Assembly (NCBI GenBank): GCA_001687465.1
Contig: LVLI01000810.1
Coordinates: forward strand, 1-44,146
Direction of reading: 5' to 3'
From: Halocafeteria seosinensis
Taxonomy: Eukaryota > Sar > Bigyra > Bicosoecida
Length of the DNA: 44,146 bases
Part shown: positions 1 through 11,535 of the stretch, piece after piece
Numbering within the stretch: the first letter of the stretch is position 1
Layout of the letters: the number at the start of each line of letters is the position of its first letter
The notes under the pieces: model-generated
What the model was told of the DNA's origin: nothing
The model's database searches: none
What the model saw: the letters and a program-made list of their open reading frames with translations, nothing else
Position numbers and translations under genes: made by a program

Positions 1-79
1 ACATTGTGGGCGCAGGCATGGCTCCTCCCCCGATGCCTCCTGAGCTTAACCAGTGCTGTGTTCCCTCACGGCGCATGTC

Positions 80-200
80 AGCAAGGCTGCAGGAACAGCG
101 GGCCCGTCGCTGCTTAACACGGGCGCATACCGCTCCTCGTTAAGAGGATCCGGTCAACTTCCCGGCCGGTGGGCTATCTGTCAAATTTGTGTGTGTGTGA
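80..200 (-). repeat. MITE-like element, copy 1 (one end missing)
   Basis: The stretch matches the inner part and one end of the complete copy near 38.5 kb, in the opposite orientation. Shared landmarks are GGGCCCGTCGCTGCTTAACA, CCGCTCCTCGTTAAGAGG and the terminal block CCGGCCGGTGGGCTATCTG followed by a TTTGTGTG run. The other terminal block is not recognisable before position 80, so this copy is truncated. No coding potential is claimed. Confidence 0.7.
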
Positions 201-681
201 GCAAATCATCCTTTGAGGCGGGTAAGTGTTGTTTTGCCGAATCTTCTGGGTGGCGAAGATGCAACAATACTGATGGTGCTTCGAAACCATCCTCCAGCAA
301 GCGATAAACGCTACGTTCTTATCGATAAACATCTCTTTGTTGACCAGTCTATCATACTGACTGTGATACTGTCTATCTTTGGAGGAGACATCGTAGCCTG
401 ATTCATAGTTCAACTTCAACCTTGAACTTGCCCAGAGAGAGAGAGAGGGAGCGCTTTTCTTTGCCTAAATACCCTTGTTTCTGGGGATTCTACAGCTTGG
501 TTTTATGTAGCGGGTGGTCTGAACTTCCAGCTCGTCCCTGAGCGCTGAGTTGCTATAGCGTGCAAACCCTTTTTTGTACGCAAATCATCCAACTGCACCG
601 CCCCAGTGGAGGGTTCCTTTCTCTCCTCCATTGACCCATACAGAGCCCATTTACCATTGCCAGTTCAGGAAAGTACGGAGG
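201..681. other. 5' flank of the WNK gene
   Basis: No gene is supported here. The stretch contains a (GA)n run at about 434-447. It should include the promoter and 5' leader of the kinase gene that starts at 682, but no clear TATA box or transcription start could be picked out. Confidence 0.4.
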
Positions 682-3600
682 ATGGCTAATTCTAGCTCAT
701 TCTCATCTTCTTCCCTCGAGGAAGCAGACGTCGTGATGAATGGCACTGGCCAAGAGTCGGCGGCCAGTGCCTCCGTTCCTGGAACAAGTGCACGGGATGG
801 CCGAAATGTGGCATGTAATGGAGACGATACGGCTCAGTCCGGACAGGATACTGTGGCGGAAGTATCTCCAGCGCCGTTTGAAGGGCGGTTTCGGAGAGTA
901 AGTCCTTGTTGTATTGGGTGGTCTCGCCGTTGAACTAGACTGCGTTGGCACTATATGAATTCTCTGCCACAGTTTAATGAGGTTATCGGGAGAGGAGCTC
1001 AGAAAGTGATGTACGTAGCGTGCTCTTTCGTAGCTTGTCGAGCTATTCGTATCGAGCATATCCCCCGCGTTATCTGAAAACACAGATACAAGGCCCAGGA
1101 CACAGAGAGCGGTGCAATGGTGGCTTGGAACGCTATTTCTTTGACCGACCTGACCGATGAGGAGCAGCTGCGAGCGGTCGAGGAAGCACAGCTCTTAAGC
1201 AGATTACAGCATCCACGTCTAATCAATTGCCATGCTTCCTGGAGGTCGAAAGATCAGATTGTGCTCATTACTCAGTTGGTTCAGGCCGGTTCTTTGAAGA
1301 AGTACGTATAGAAGCATTCTGGTTGTTTGTTTCCCTCTGCCACCGATCACATCTCTTACATTTTTCAGATACGTGCAAACCCATGAAGTCTCAATGAAGC
1401 AGCTACGTAAAATAGCCAGACAGATTCTGGAAGGACTTCAGCATCTCCACAAGCAAAATCCTCCGATTGTGCACCGGGATATAAAGTGCGAAAATATACT
1501 GTATAGCGCCGATACTGGAGAGTTAGTCATTGGAGATCTAGGTCTCTCCACCCAATTAACAACGCGAGGACACAATAGAGGAAGTTTTACCGGTACACCT
1601 CATTTTATGGCTCCCGAGTTATACGATGAAGAGTATGATGAAACGGTTGACGTGTACTCCTTCGGCCTAACTCTACTGGAGATGTGCACACGCGGAGAGA
1701 TTCCGTATGCGGAATGTACCAACCACGCGCAAATCTATAGGAAATTAGTTCAGGTATGAGAATGTATCGAGTGCCCACCCAGCTGTACTACTTGCAGCAA
1801 TGTCCTTGTTTTTGCAGAATGTGCTGCCAGAAGCGTTGGACCAAGTTAGGGAAGAATCCTTTTGTGGATATATTCGATATTGCATATTGAAGCGAGATGA
1901 CGGTACTCGTCCTTCAGCGTCAGACGCTTTGGCTCATCCGTTTATCCAACAGGAGGAAATAGAGAACGATGATTGCACGGAGCTCGTGACAAGGAACCGA
2001 CTCCGATCATCCGATGACACTCTGGAAAAACTGCCATCCCATATCTCTTTCGATTCCAGTCATGTTAGTGGTCTTCACCGTCGTAGTGCGTCGCAAACGC
2101 ACGAAAGAGAAGGCGGCGAAACTACCGAGTCCGACGATGATGACACATGGTCCCAACAAGATGAAGACGTGGAAAATGGTTTTGGGCTGGCGTCATCTGT
2201 CCGGAAGTCTTCTCGTCCCGGGACTAGGAGAAGGAGAGCATCTAGAGAGGAGGATTATTCGAGGCAGACTCGCATGGCCAAACTATATCAAGGGGTTCCA
2301 GGATCGATATCTGCACCCTTGCAGCCAGTTCAGAACTCGTCAGATCCTGCGGACGAGTTCCTACTTCCGGCTTCTAGTGACAGCATACTCTCTCCGAAGC
2401 GTCCCGAAAGGCAGGGAAAGGGACGCGGCAGTTCTGTTTGTCGCAGTTTTTCCAGCATTCATGAGGTTCGGACCAATATCAGTATGAACGCTTTACCGCA
2501 ATCTGACACTAGGGACGCTGATTCTGCTATGGTCGAGGAAGGATCCCCCACCATTTCCCCAAGAGGAAGTCATTGGGAACTTAAGACCGCAGCAGAGACT
2601 GCCGGAATGGCTGCCGCGTTTATGGACAGCGCTAGAATGCGCAACCCCGCAGTTGTGCGGCTTTGCCTCCTTATTGAATACCAACCCGAAGATGAAGTGG
2701 GGACAAAACGTGCTAAAGTCAACTTTGATTATGATACGTGTTGCCCTCCCGAGGAAACTGCCGAAGAAATTGTCAATCGACTAATTGAAGCTCAAAACGT
2801 GATTATTGACGCTTCGGCCAAGGACATGTTTGCTGCGTTCCTCAATACGTTTAGGTTTGGCCCTTCTGTGACCATTCATTCATCTGGGGTGCCCAAATGG
2901 AGGTGGCGTTCCATCACATTTGGACCACGGGAGTGTATAACCAAAGCCATCGAGTGCCGCAACAATCGAAGTTATGCAAGTGAAGCTGATTTTAATGCGG
3001 ATATTGCATTTAACACTGCTGCATACGCGGCGACCGTCGCTACGCAGGCATTGATGGATCGTGTTCCGAGACGCCGAAGGCCCGCTCATTCTCTGGCTTC
3101 AGTGGACCATGGGGATGAAGGAACGGATAATGCTTCCGCTCCGACTGACATGTACTCTAGGAAGGAAAATGAAAGTGTCGAGATGCAAAGTGCGGGGACA
3201 AATGCCTCCGAAGACTCGTCTGACGCAGAAGATGAGGTTGATAGCGCGGATGAATCCCATGTACCTGCACCAAGTGGAGATGCGTCGTCGCATTCTCCGC
3301 CTCTTCCAATCGATGCCGCGGAAAGTGAGAGTGATGCTGAAGAGACTACAGACGAGGTTTCACAGAGCTCGACACATGGAGGTAAATCGACTGCACTTCA
3401 GGACTCGCCCCAGAGTCATTCGCGACGTAAGATAGACACAAGCCAAAATAAATCCTTAATTGGAACTTTGAATTTTTCAAGCGGAACTGAAACCAATGGG
3501 CGGGTATATCACTCTCATCAAGAGGCAAATGGCTCCGGTGATGCAGCTACTGCCCAAACTCGAAACACACTCAATCTTCATTCGAAACAACACTCTGGTA

Positions 3601-4733
3601 ACTTTAATGTGCCCAAACTGGATAGGAGCGCGTGTCATGCGGAAACTGTTAGCTCCGGTATGCCGGAGGCTGTAGTTGAGGAAACATCATATGCCAGAGA
3701 CACCGAGGTTTATGCTGCTACAGTCGGAACTACTTCTGAACCTTCTTCGAATGCTCTCAACATCGCTGCAGGCGTGCCCAAAAAGCCTCCCGCACGACCT
3801 GGCCCCGATCCAGGGGCAAGTACATCTAACGTTTCAACTTCCACCCCGAATGTCGCTGACAGTGCTACAACGGCAGGTAGACCGGTCACTTCGCAAGCTG
3901 TTTCAATGACAAACGGCGGTGTTCGGCAAAATGGTGCTAGCTATTCAACACATGAATCGAGCGGTAATGGTGCTTCAGGACTGAGCCCCTCTGGCGGTCG
4001 TCGCACCACTGTTTCAACGGGTGCTGGCATTTCGAAGGGTCACAACGCAACCGAATCTGGATCATCACCCCGAGACGACTATAAGCGCCGAAAGATGCAA
4101 CAGCTGGCATCGGAGAGTGAAAACCACTCGGAACCAGGAGGACATAACTCGGGACGTGCAAGAACAGGTTCGAGCGGTGCACTTAGTATGTCGATTAATG
4201 AAGATCCAAAGCAGTGCTCCCTCTCCAACACTGAAACAGCTTTTTCGTGGACGCCTGATGAGCTCAGCCTTATTGGGGAAGGGAACATTGCAGGACCGAC
4301 GTTGAAACCCGCCCAACCGGTGAAACAATCGCTGAACAAGGTCCCAAGTCAGTCAAACCTTGCAGCTGCTAATAACCAACGAACGAGTCCTTCGTTTTTA
4401 CCCCGGCCTTCGGGGGAGCCCAGCGGCTCGTTGTCTCCTCGATCTCAACTGGGTGTACGAGCGCATAGCGAAGGTTACCAGGCTTCAGGGCAGGGTCCGG
4501 GTCTGGCGGGGCTTGGATATACCTCTTCTCCTGTTGTCCGCCCTGCTTTTCGGTTCGCCAGTGACAATACTAGAGTAAACACAGGAGTGATGGTTTCCGC
4601 CCCACCGGGTACAGGCTCAATGGAGACTCTAAGACCTACAACATTACAGTCGGTGGATGGCATGCATTTAACAGCTGCTTCTGAGGGACCTAACCCGAGC
4701 TATTTTTCCCAAGTTTCGGGCGCTAAAAAGTGA
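682..4733 (+). CDS. WNK: WNK-family serine/threonine protein kinase
   Basis: Five exons: 682-897, 973-1010, 1086-1301, 1369-1753 and 1818-4733, giving about 1256 residues. The kinase domain spans residues about 68-330. The WNK hallmark is visible: the beta-3 lysine is replaced (VAWN, Asn100), while a lysine sits in the glycine loop (GRGAQK, Lys83). The catalytic loop is HRDIKCEN (Asp194), the metal motif GDLG (Asp213) and the activation segment ends GTPHFMAPE. A second domain at about residues 564-635 resembles the PF2/OSR1-C fold that follows WNK kinases. The remaining roughly 600 residues are Ser/Thr/Gly-rich and probably disordered. WNKs phosphorylate SPAK/OSR1-type kinases in osmotic and ion control; that role is known from the family, not shown here. 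ATG 682 is the first in-frame ATG before the kinase domain. The long last exon is intron-free, unlike the split kinase domain. Confidence 0.93.
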
Positions 4734-5590
4734 GTCTTTGCACATCGCTGATTAGCTATCATCCTGTAATATGTAAAAGCTTTTGGCAGAAGGTGCGGTG
4801 AAGACTATTGTCATTAAGAATGGGAAATCTCACTTCGGTAAAGGATCCGTGGAAATACCTGCAGTCGTGCTTTTTAGTTTGTGCCACGAGTGACAAAGAG
4901 AAACGGATGCAACAAACGCCTCAGTGCTTCTGCAAATAATGAAGCAACTACGCCAGTATGATTGTGGAAAGCACTGCATCCCACGGACCCAATAGTAGCT
5001 GATCCACTCCGTTTTTGTCCGCGGTTTCGAATACGCAGTATATCTTGTGTCTGTGTATTGGCCGTTGACTAGACGGGGGTTCCTTATTGCAGTCATGGAA
5101 ATCACAGAAAGTTGCACAGGTTAATCAACGACATGCTCATGCTGGTCTGTGTCCTTGAGTATATACACTTGTGGAGAGTGGATGACCTCTGTTTTCTCCA
5201 GAGGGTAGTAGGACCTGTGGAGGGTCTTCATGCGTGTGATCCTCCGACAGATTGCTTCCTCTTGAGCATTTGAGTCTTTCTCGACACCGCCTCCAGGTTT
5301 GAAAGCGCATCCTCGGAGCAATCGAGCAAGCGCAAGGGAAGAAGAACATGTGCACATTTTGCCATCAAACAGGACACAACAGACGATGTTGCCCTACTTC
5401 GGAGCGGTAGCGAATGGACGCAACCTCTCCGGCGCCCGATTCAACAACATCACTAGTCGAGGAAACCGCCGCTCCGATACATGTCGACACGCATAGAATA
5501 GCTCGGATGACGTAGCGACCCATGAATACACGTGTATGTACCTACATGTATCTCTTAAGTCCTCGAACCGTCCGCTTCGTGAATTTAGTC
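4734..5590. other. Intergenic stretch with unassigned small ORFs
   Basis: No conserved gene was recognised. A minus-strand ATG ORF of 78 codons (5357 to 5121) and a shorter one below it (5117 to 4830) could be exons of an unknown gene, but they show no family motif. They are not called. Confidence 0.3.
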
Positions 5591-5593
5591 GAT

Positions 5594-5750
5594 GATTACG
5601 GTAATTTTACGCAGCTCAAGTTTCGAAGTTTGTGGAAACGGCATTTATGACAGGGGAGGTTTGAAGTTCCAAACTTGAAACTTGTCTGATTACGGTATTA
5701 GTAAGGCGGACAGCTGGATGTTTTGATTACGGGTAATTACAACATTTCCT
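5594..5750. repeat. Inverted repeat with repeated GATTACGG motif
   Basis: CAAGTTTCGAAGTTTG at 5617-5632 is nearly the reverse complement of CAAACTTGAAACTTG at 5670-5684. GATTACGGTAA-like words recur at about 5594, 5688 and 5734. The arrangement could be a small decayed foldback element. Its ends are not defined. Confidence 0.4.
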
Positions 5751-5989
5751 GATGTGGAACTGTTTTGACTCCTGTGACTCGCTAATCAAAATGGGATATG
5801 AAAGATGGCATTTGATCAATTACAAAACAGTAATTTTCTTGAATTTTAGCATATAATCTATACGTGAGTGGCGTGTAACCGCTCTTACCAGCGTGCTTTC
5901 GGAATGCCCTGCCGATAGCCAATTGAAACCACAACGTGACCACTTATTGATACGTGCGTCCACCCTCCAGTGTCCACAGGGATGTGACC

Positions 5990-6290
5990 TATGGTCAGCT
6001 AGGATGACAATCTGTAAAGCTTGTTGCTGCAGTCCGGGTTCGAGTATTTTCGTCGTGCTTCCGCTTGGTACTTCGATATCGGATCTTCACTTCGTCTACG
6101 CCTAGGACGAAGCGTTACCCCGCATCGAATCCCCGACGTCTGCCATCTCTGCTCAGGGCACACCAATGGCTCAATCAATCACGTCTTTACGTGTTCTCAT
6201 GGGGAACTCGCCGGACGCCGGTTCGACAGACATGACGCGATCATAGACTCCATGGCATGATCGCTCACGTACTGGGCAAAGACGGAGTGG
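5990..6290 (+). pseudogene. Retroelement protein C-terminal remnant
   Basis: The frame read at 6021-6260 contains LRLRLGRSVTPHRIPDVCHL followed by C-x2-C, then H-x4-C (NHVFTCSHG) and an RHDAII motif before a stop. This order (basic RLRLG..PHR..., CxxC, HxxxxC, RHxxI) is the usual C-terminal zinc-knuckle tail of reverse-transcriptase-bearing elements. Upstream the match moves into other frames and no reverse transcriptase core is present, so this is a broken tail fragment. A MITE piece begins about 45 bases downstream, suggesting a small graveyard of mobile DNA between two host genes. The assignment rests on motif pattern only. Confidence 0.5.
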
Positions 6291-6333
6291 TGAATGTGTA
6301 CTAGTATTGGTCCTACCGGAGGACACACAGTGT

Positions 6334-6406
6334 CACACACATATGTGACAGATAGCCCACCGTCCGGGGAGTTGACCGCATCCTCTTAACGAGGAGCGGT
6401 ATGCCG
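6334..6406 (+). repeat. MITE-like element, copy 2 (left half)
   Basis: CACACACATATGTGACAGAT followed by AGCCCACCG..., TTGACCGCATCCTCTTAACG and AGGAGCGGTATGC matches the left half of the complete copy near 38.5 kb, in the same orientation. The right half is missing after about 6406. Confidence 0.75.
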
Positions 6407-6513
6407 GAGGAAATCCACAATTGTAGTCCACACATTGCGCTGTGTCATAGACGCAGCAAGATCCATCAGGAGCGCTGTTCCTGGAGATTGTAATATGGGC
6501 AGCCTTCAGGTTT

Positions 6514-7422
6514 CTAGACGTGACTCAGATTTTCTGGTCTACCGGTGCGTACACTTCGTCTGGCCCATTGCAGTTGCAGGTGGGCATATCGTAAGATCAC
6601 AATGCCTGATCCACCGCTCCCGCCATTGCCACATTTACATGAGTCGATGAGTCCCAAGTCTTTAACCCATGCTTGCGATGTCCCACCACCCCCTCCTCCT
6701 GTGTTGGGAACACCATTTTCATTCGCGTTTCCTCCACCACCATCTCCCCCGTGTCCCAAACAAAGGGCGAAACCCGCGCCACCGCCTCCACCTGCGAATA
6801 GCATTCCTGAGCTTTCTCCAAAAGCCCTAGTCGTCCGGTGTTGACCCTTCCCTCCCGGAAAATGTGGCACAAAGTCAGTCCCATCTGACCCATTGGTACC
6901 TCCTGTGGCATTCTTTGACTCCCCTCCGGAGCCAGTTCCACCAACCCCAGCTGCACCTCCAGAGCCACCGTTACCGCCATGGTATGAGGAGGTCCACACG
7001 TGGGGAGGTGCCTCTCCTCCATTTGCTCTGTATTGATCACTGAGAAATCTTGAGTACCCTCCGTCTTCGACTCCACTTCCACAGGACCCGTTGCCCCCAG
7101 CTCCTACTATGATAGGGATCATTTCCAAATCGATGACCGGGACACGGAGAAAAGTCGACGTGTATCCTCCACCAGCGCCTGCGCGGGATCCTGAGCCTCC
7201 TCCTCCACCTACTAAGAACACGTCCACTTCAGTGACGCCTGGTGGAACTTTCCACTCATTGTATCCCACTTTTGTAAAGTTGGTGTACTCGATCAGACCA
7301 GTTGTAGCTCTTTGGGTCAACGATACGACTGGAGACAGTAGACTGTTTGTCAGCATCATTGAAACGCATACCCAGTGAAATGCATACCCAGTAAACGAGT
7401 GTGATAGAGCTCCCATATTCAT
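6514..7422 (-). CDS. Secreted glycine-rich domain protein
   Basis: A single-exon ORF of 302 residues. The N-terminus has a hydrophobic segment (residues about 13-36) consistent with a signal peptide or anchor. Residues about 45-285 match the glycine-rich domain family that begins with a W-x-V-P-x-G-V-T strand (here EWKVPPGVTEVDVFLVGG), continues through many GGGGG-type loops and ends with the typical GGSGIVILRY strand. Related domains occur in surface and phage-tail-like proteins, so an extracellular or cell-surface structural role is plausible but unproven. The C-terminal 25 residues are basic and glycine-poor. ATG 7422 is preceded on the coding strand by a purine tract, the complement of the pyrimidine run at 7424-7448. 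A candidate intron near the start was tested and gave an early stop, so the unspliced model is kept. Confidence 0.75.
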   Translation of the reverse strand: MNMGALSHSFTGYAFHWVCVSMMLTNSLLSPVVSLTQRATTGLIEYTNFTKVGYNEWKVPPGVTEVDVFLVGGGGGSGSRAGAGGGYTSTFLRVPVIDLEMIPIIVGAGGNGSCGSGVEDGGYSRFLSDQYRANGGEAPPHVWTSSYHGGNGGSGGAAGVGGTGSGGESKNATGGTNGSDGTDFVPHFPGGKGQHRTTRAFGESSGMLFAGGGGGAGFALCLGHGGDGGGGNANENGVPNTGGGGGGTSQAWVKDLGLIDSCKCGNGGSGGSGIVILRYAHLQLQWARRSVRTGRPENLSHV

Positions 7423-7423
7423 T

Positions 7424-7448
7424 TATTCTTTCTTTCTTTTTTTTTTGG
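7424..7448. repeat. Pyrimidine tract
   Basis: A run of TTTCTTTC units ending in about twelve T lies immediately before the start codon of the glycine-rich gene and reads as a purine tract in its leader. Confidence 0.7.
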
Positions 7449-8204
7449 AGGGGGGCGAGCATGTGTGCTCATATCCTAGCAGCAGGGATCCGGTTAGAGC
7501 GAGTGAATGCACCAATACCGAAGAAAAAGTTTTTTCCTCACGTGTAGACCTCGTCACGGGAACTTCCGGAAACTTCACAATGGAATGTAGGAATTGCCGT
7601 TGCAGAATCTACAGAAAGTTTAAAGATGAAGCTTTACAGAGACTGGCAAACGTGTATTCGATGTATGGCGATAGGGAAGATGGACGAGAATCAGGGCAGC
7701 TGGATATGCCTAAGTAGTGAGTCCAACACGTAAAAGTTAGCACTTGTTTGCACAGCGGGATTCGCTACAGTTGTACCACAATTGTATAATTTACGTACAG
7801 TGGGATCAGCCTATGTTCACACACACAAATGTGACAGATAGCCCATTGTTGCCCAGTATCTGAAGAAACCAAATACGAAAGTAAAAATTTCTTTCCCTTT
7901 ACTGGAATATATATTATTACCAGTACCGTAGTGTGTATGGCGTGGTATTCACCATAACAACATATCACATTTGTCTTGTATACATAGATGTATGATGCGA
8001 GCCGAGGATGGAGAGGCGGTACTGATAGCAATTGTTTTTGGTACATTGTACTGTATCACAAAAGTTATCGACAGTGTCATTTGTTGGCTTCAAGACTGGG
8101 CAGTAGAGCGATAGGAACTTGGTTCGAACCGCGTTCCATAGTAGAGTTACAGGATCTAAATCAGTTACCAGAACGCTACAGAATTTATCTTCCGCGGAAT
8201 AACT
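7449..8204. other. Intergenic stretch between glycine-rich gene and DIM1
   Basis: No gene is supported. A 45-codon ATG ORF at 7580-7717 (+) contains a Cys-x2-Cys-x-Cys start but matches no family I know. The stretch includes a solo MITE end at 7816-7846 and the 3' flank of DIM1. Confidence 0.35.
7816..7846 (+). repeat. MITE-like element, copy 3 (solo end)
   Basis: CACACACACAAATGTGACAG followed by ATAGCCCA matches the terminal block of the MITE family. The sequence diverges straight after, so only one end is present. Confidence 0.65.
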
Positions 8205-9830
<1,626 letters not shown>

Positions 9831-11326
9831 ATGGGAAAAGGCAACAGAAGACCGCAGACGCCTACGCGGCAGCAGCGTGCTCTCAAGCAAAAGGAGCCTA
9901 AAGTCATTGAGGACCCTAAACGAGCCCTCTTTTTCAGAGGCCACACCACAGGGGAGGAGGTGGTCACCTTCATGAAAGATATCGTACGTGGTTGGCGCTT
10001 CTCTGGGCTAGTTTCGGTCATTTTAGGCCGGCGGACGGAATTCATGGAATTGGATGCATTTTATACTGTTTGTGTCTTGTATGTATGCAGTATCATTTGA
10101 AGAAACCCAACGCCAAATTGTTTTCCAAGAAAAATAACATCCTGCCGTTTGAAAATGAATCGTCGGTTGAATTCCTTTGCAATAAAAACGACTGTGGACT
10201 CTTCATGACGTGCTCACATACAAAGAAGAGGCCGTTCAATGTCATAATGGTAAGTAAGAATGCTTCCGGTATGAAGCATTCAGGGAATCACGTTTCGAAA
10301 GTTGTGGTTCTTCAGGGGCGTCTCTTTAATGAACATATACTGGACATGGTGGAATTTGGATTAAAGGCCTACAGCCCTTTAGATGAATTTACAGTAAGTA
10401 ACTAACTTGCTTCCAACGCATGTTTTCTGCGAAGAGCGCAAGTATCAGTCACATCTCTGAGGAAGAAATTGTCTAAGTATCGCGTGACGCGGCAGCTTCC
10501 ACGGATTTGTGTGAGAAGTTGCTGCAATGGAGTGAAACACACCATGTATTCATACTGTCAGAGGAGATAGAGACTGAGAAAAAAGGGATTCGCATGCTTT
10601 TTGCTTTTTGGTAGAAACATTTTTGCGTATTGGAGATATGGTTTGCACACTTAAGAATCACCCTATTTTATTCTGTTTTTGTATGGCGTTTCAGGGATTA
10701 AAAGCCGCTATAGGGGCCAAACCACTCTTTCTGTTTAATGGGGAGTCCTGGGATACGGATTTAAATTTGTCAAATTTTAAGAACTTTATACTAGGTGGGT
10801 GCAGATTGACCGTACGCTACACGCTTGTAGAGACCAACTAGCGGTGTTTCATTGGTGGGCAGATTTCTTCCGGGGTAGACAAATTGATTCAGTTTCTTTG
10901 CCGGCCATTGACCATGTTATCTCTGTTACACACTCCGAAGATTCTACGATTCACTTCCGGATATATAACATTCATTTCAAGAATAGCGGCACAAAAATAC
11001 CGAAAGTTGAGTTGTCCGCAATGGGGCCGTTTGCGGACTTGCAACTCCGAAGAACTCATTGGGCCTCCAGTGACATGGCGAAAGCGGCGAGAAAAGTGCC
11101 GAAACAACTCAGGCCCGCGAAGCAAAAGAATGTCTCGCATGATGTATTCGGCGAAAAGATTGGAAAGATTCATATGGAGCGACAAAATTTTGATAAGCTG
11201 CAAACTCGGAAAATGAAAGGGTTAAAGCGACGACGTGAGGAAGGTGTTGAGGACAATGAGTCTGGCGGCGACGAAAGTGATATAGGTGAAGTAGCACAAA
11301 GTTCAGGTGGTGAAAATAGTGAATAG
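9831..11326 (+). CDS. RPF2: RPF2, ribosome assembly factor (Brix domain)
   Basis: Five exons: 9831-9983, 10091-10249, 10316-10393, 10695-10794 and 10863-11326, giving 317 residues, in the normal range for RPF2. Family motifs run in order: KEPKVIEDPKRALFFRG, YHLKKPNAKLFSKKN, ESSVEFLCNKNDCGLFMTCS, HTKKRPFN, LDMVEFG, the DFFRGR junction restored by intron 4, MGP..DLQLRRTHWAS and the C-terminal QTRKMKGLKRRREE. With RRS1 the protein brings the 5S RNP (5S rRNA, uL18, uL5) into pre-60S particles in the nucleolus. The tail is acidic and low-complexity. Intron 3 (10394-10694, 301 bases) is far longer than the other introns (66-107). The gene is divergent from DIM1 and convergent with the RING gene. 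Confidence 0.95.
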
Positions 11327-11535
11327 ACGATAGCATCGTAGCGGTAAATTCAGCTAGCTGTAACTCTCTTTGTTTATCAGGAGAAACGCACTATATCCAC
11401 GCACTATATCTCACATTATTCGCGCCTAGAACGTATTATACTCCAACAAAGCCACCACGCCGCCATCCTTCTATGGCGAGACACAAACTGGCAGAATCGA
11501 CGTCAAACGTCCATTGAATATTCGTATTGTTACTC

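Noticed and set aside
2014-2487. 157-codon frame inside the WNK gene
   Set aside because: It overlaps the WNK exon in another frame, has no motif and is best explained as a shadow.
6597-7082. 161-codon minus-strand frame within the glycine-rich gene
   Set aside because: Overlapping frame of a repetitive GC-rich coding region without domain features.
7364-7411. Possible 59-base intron near the start of the glycine-rich gene
   Set aside because: Removing it leads to a stop soon after; the unspliced frame joins directly to the domain.
8090-8135. tRNA- or SINE-like A/B boxes (GGGCAGTAGAGC and GGTTCGAACC)
   Set aside because: The spacing between the boxes is too short, the T-stem does not pair and no acceptor stem or anticodon arm can be drawn.
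10450-10640. Possible intronic snoRNA in RPF2
   Set aside because: No C/D or H/ACA box set with correct spacing; kept only as a low-interest question.
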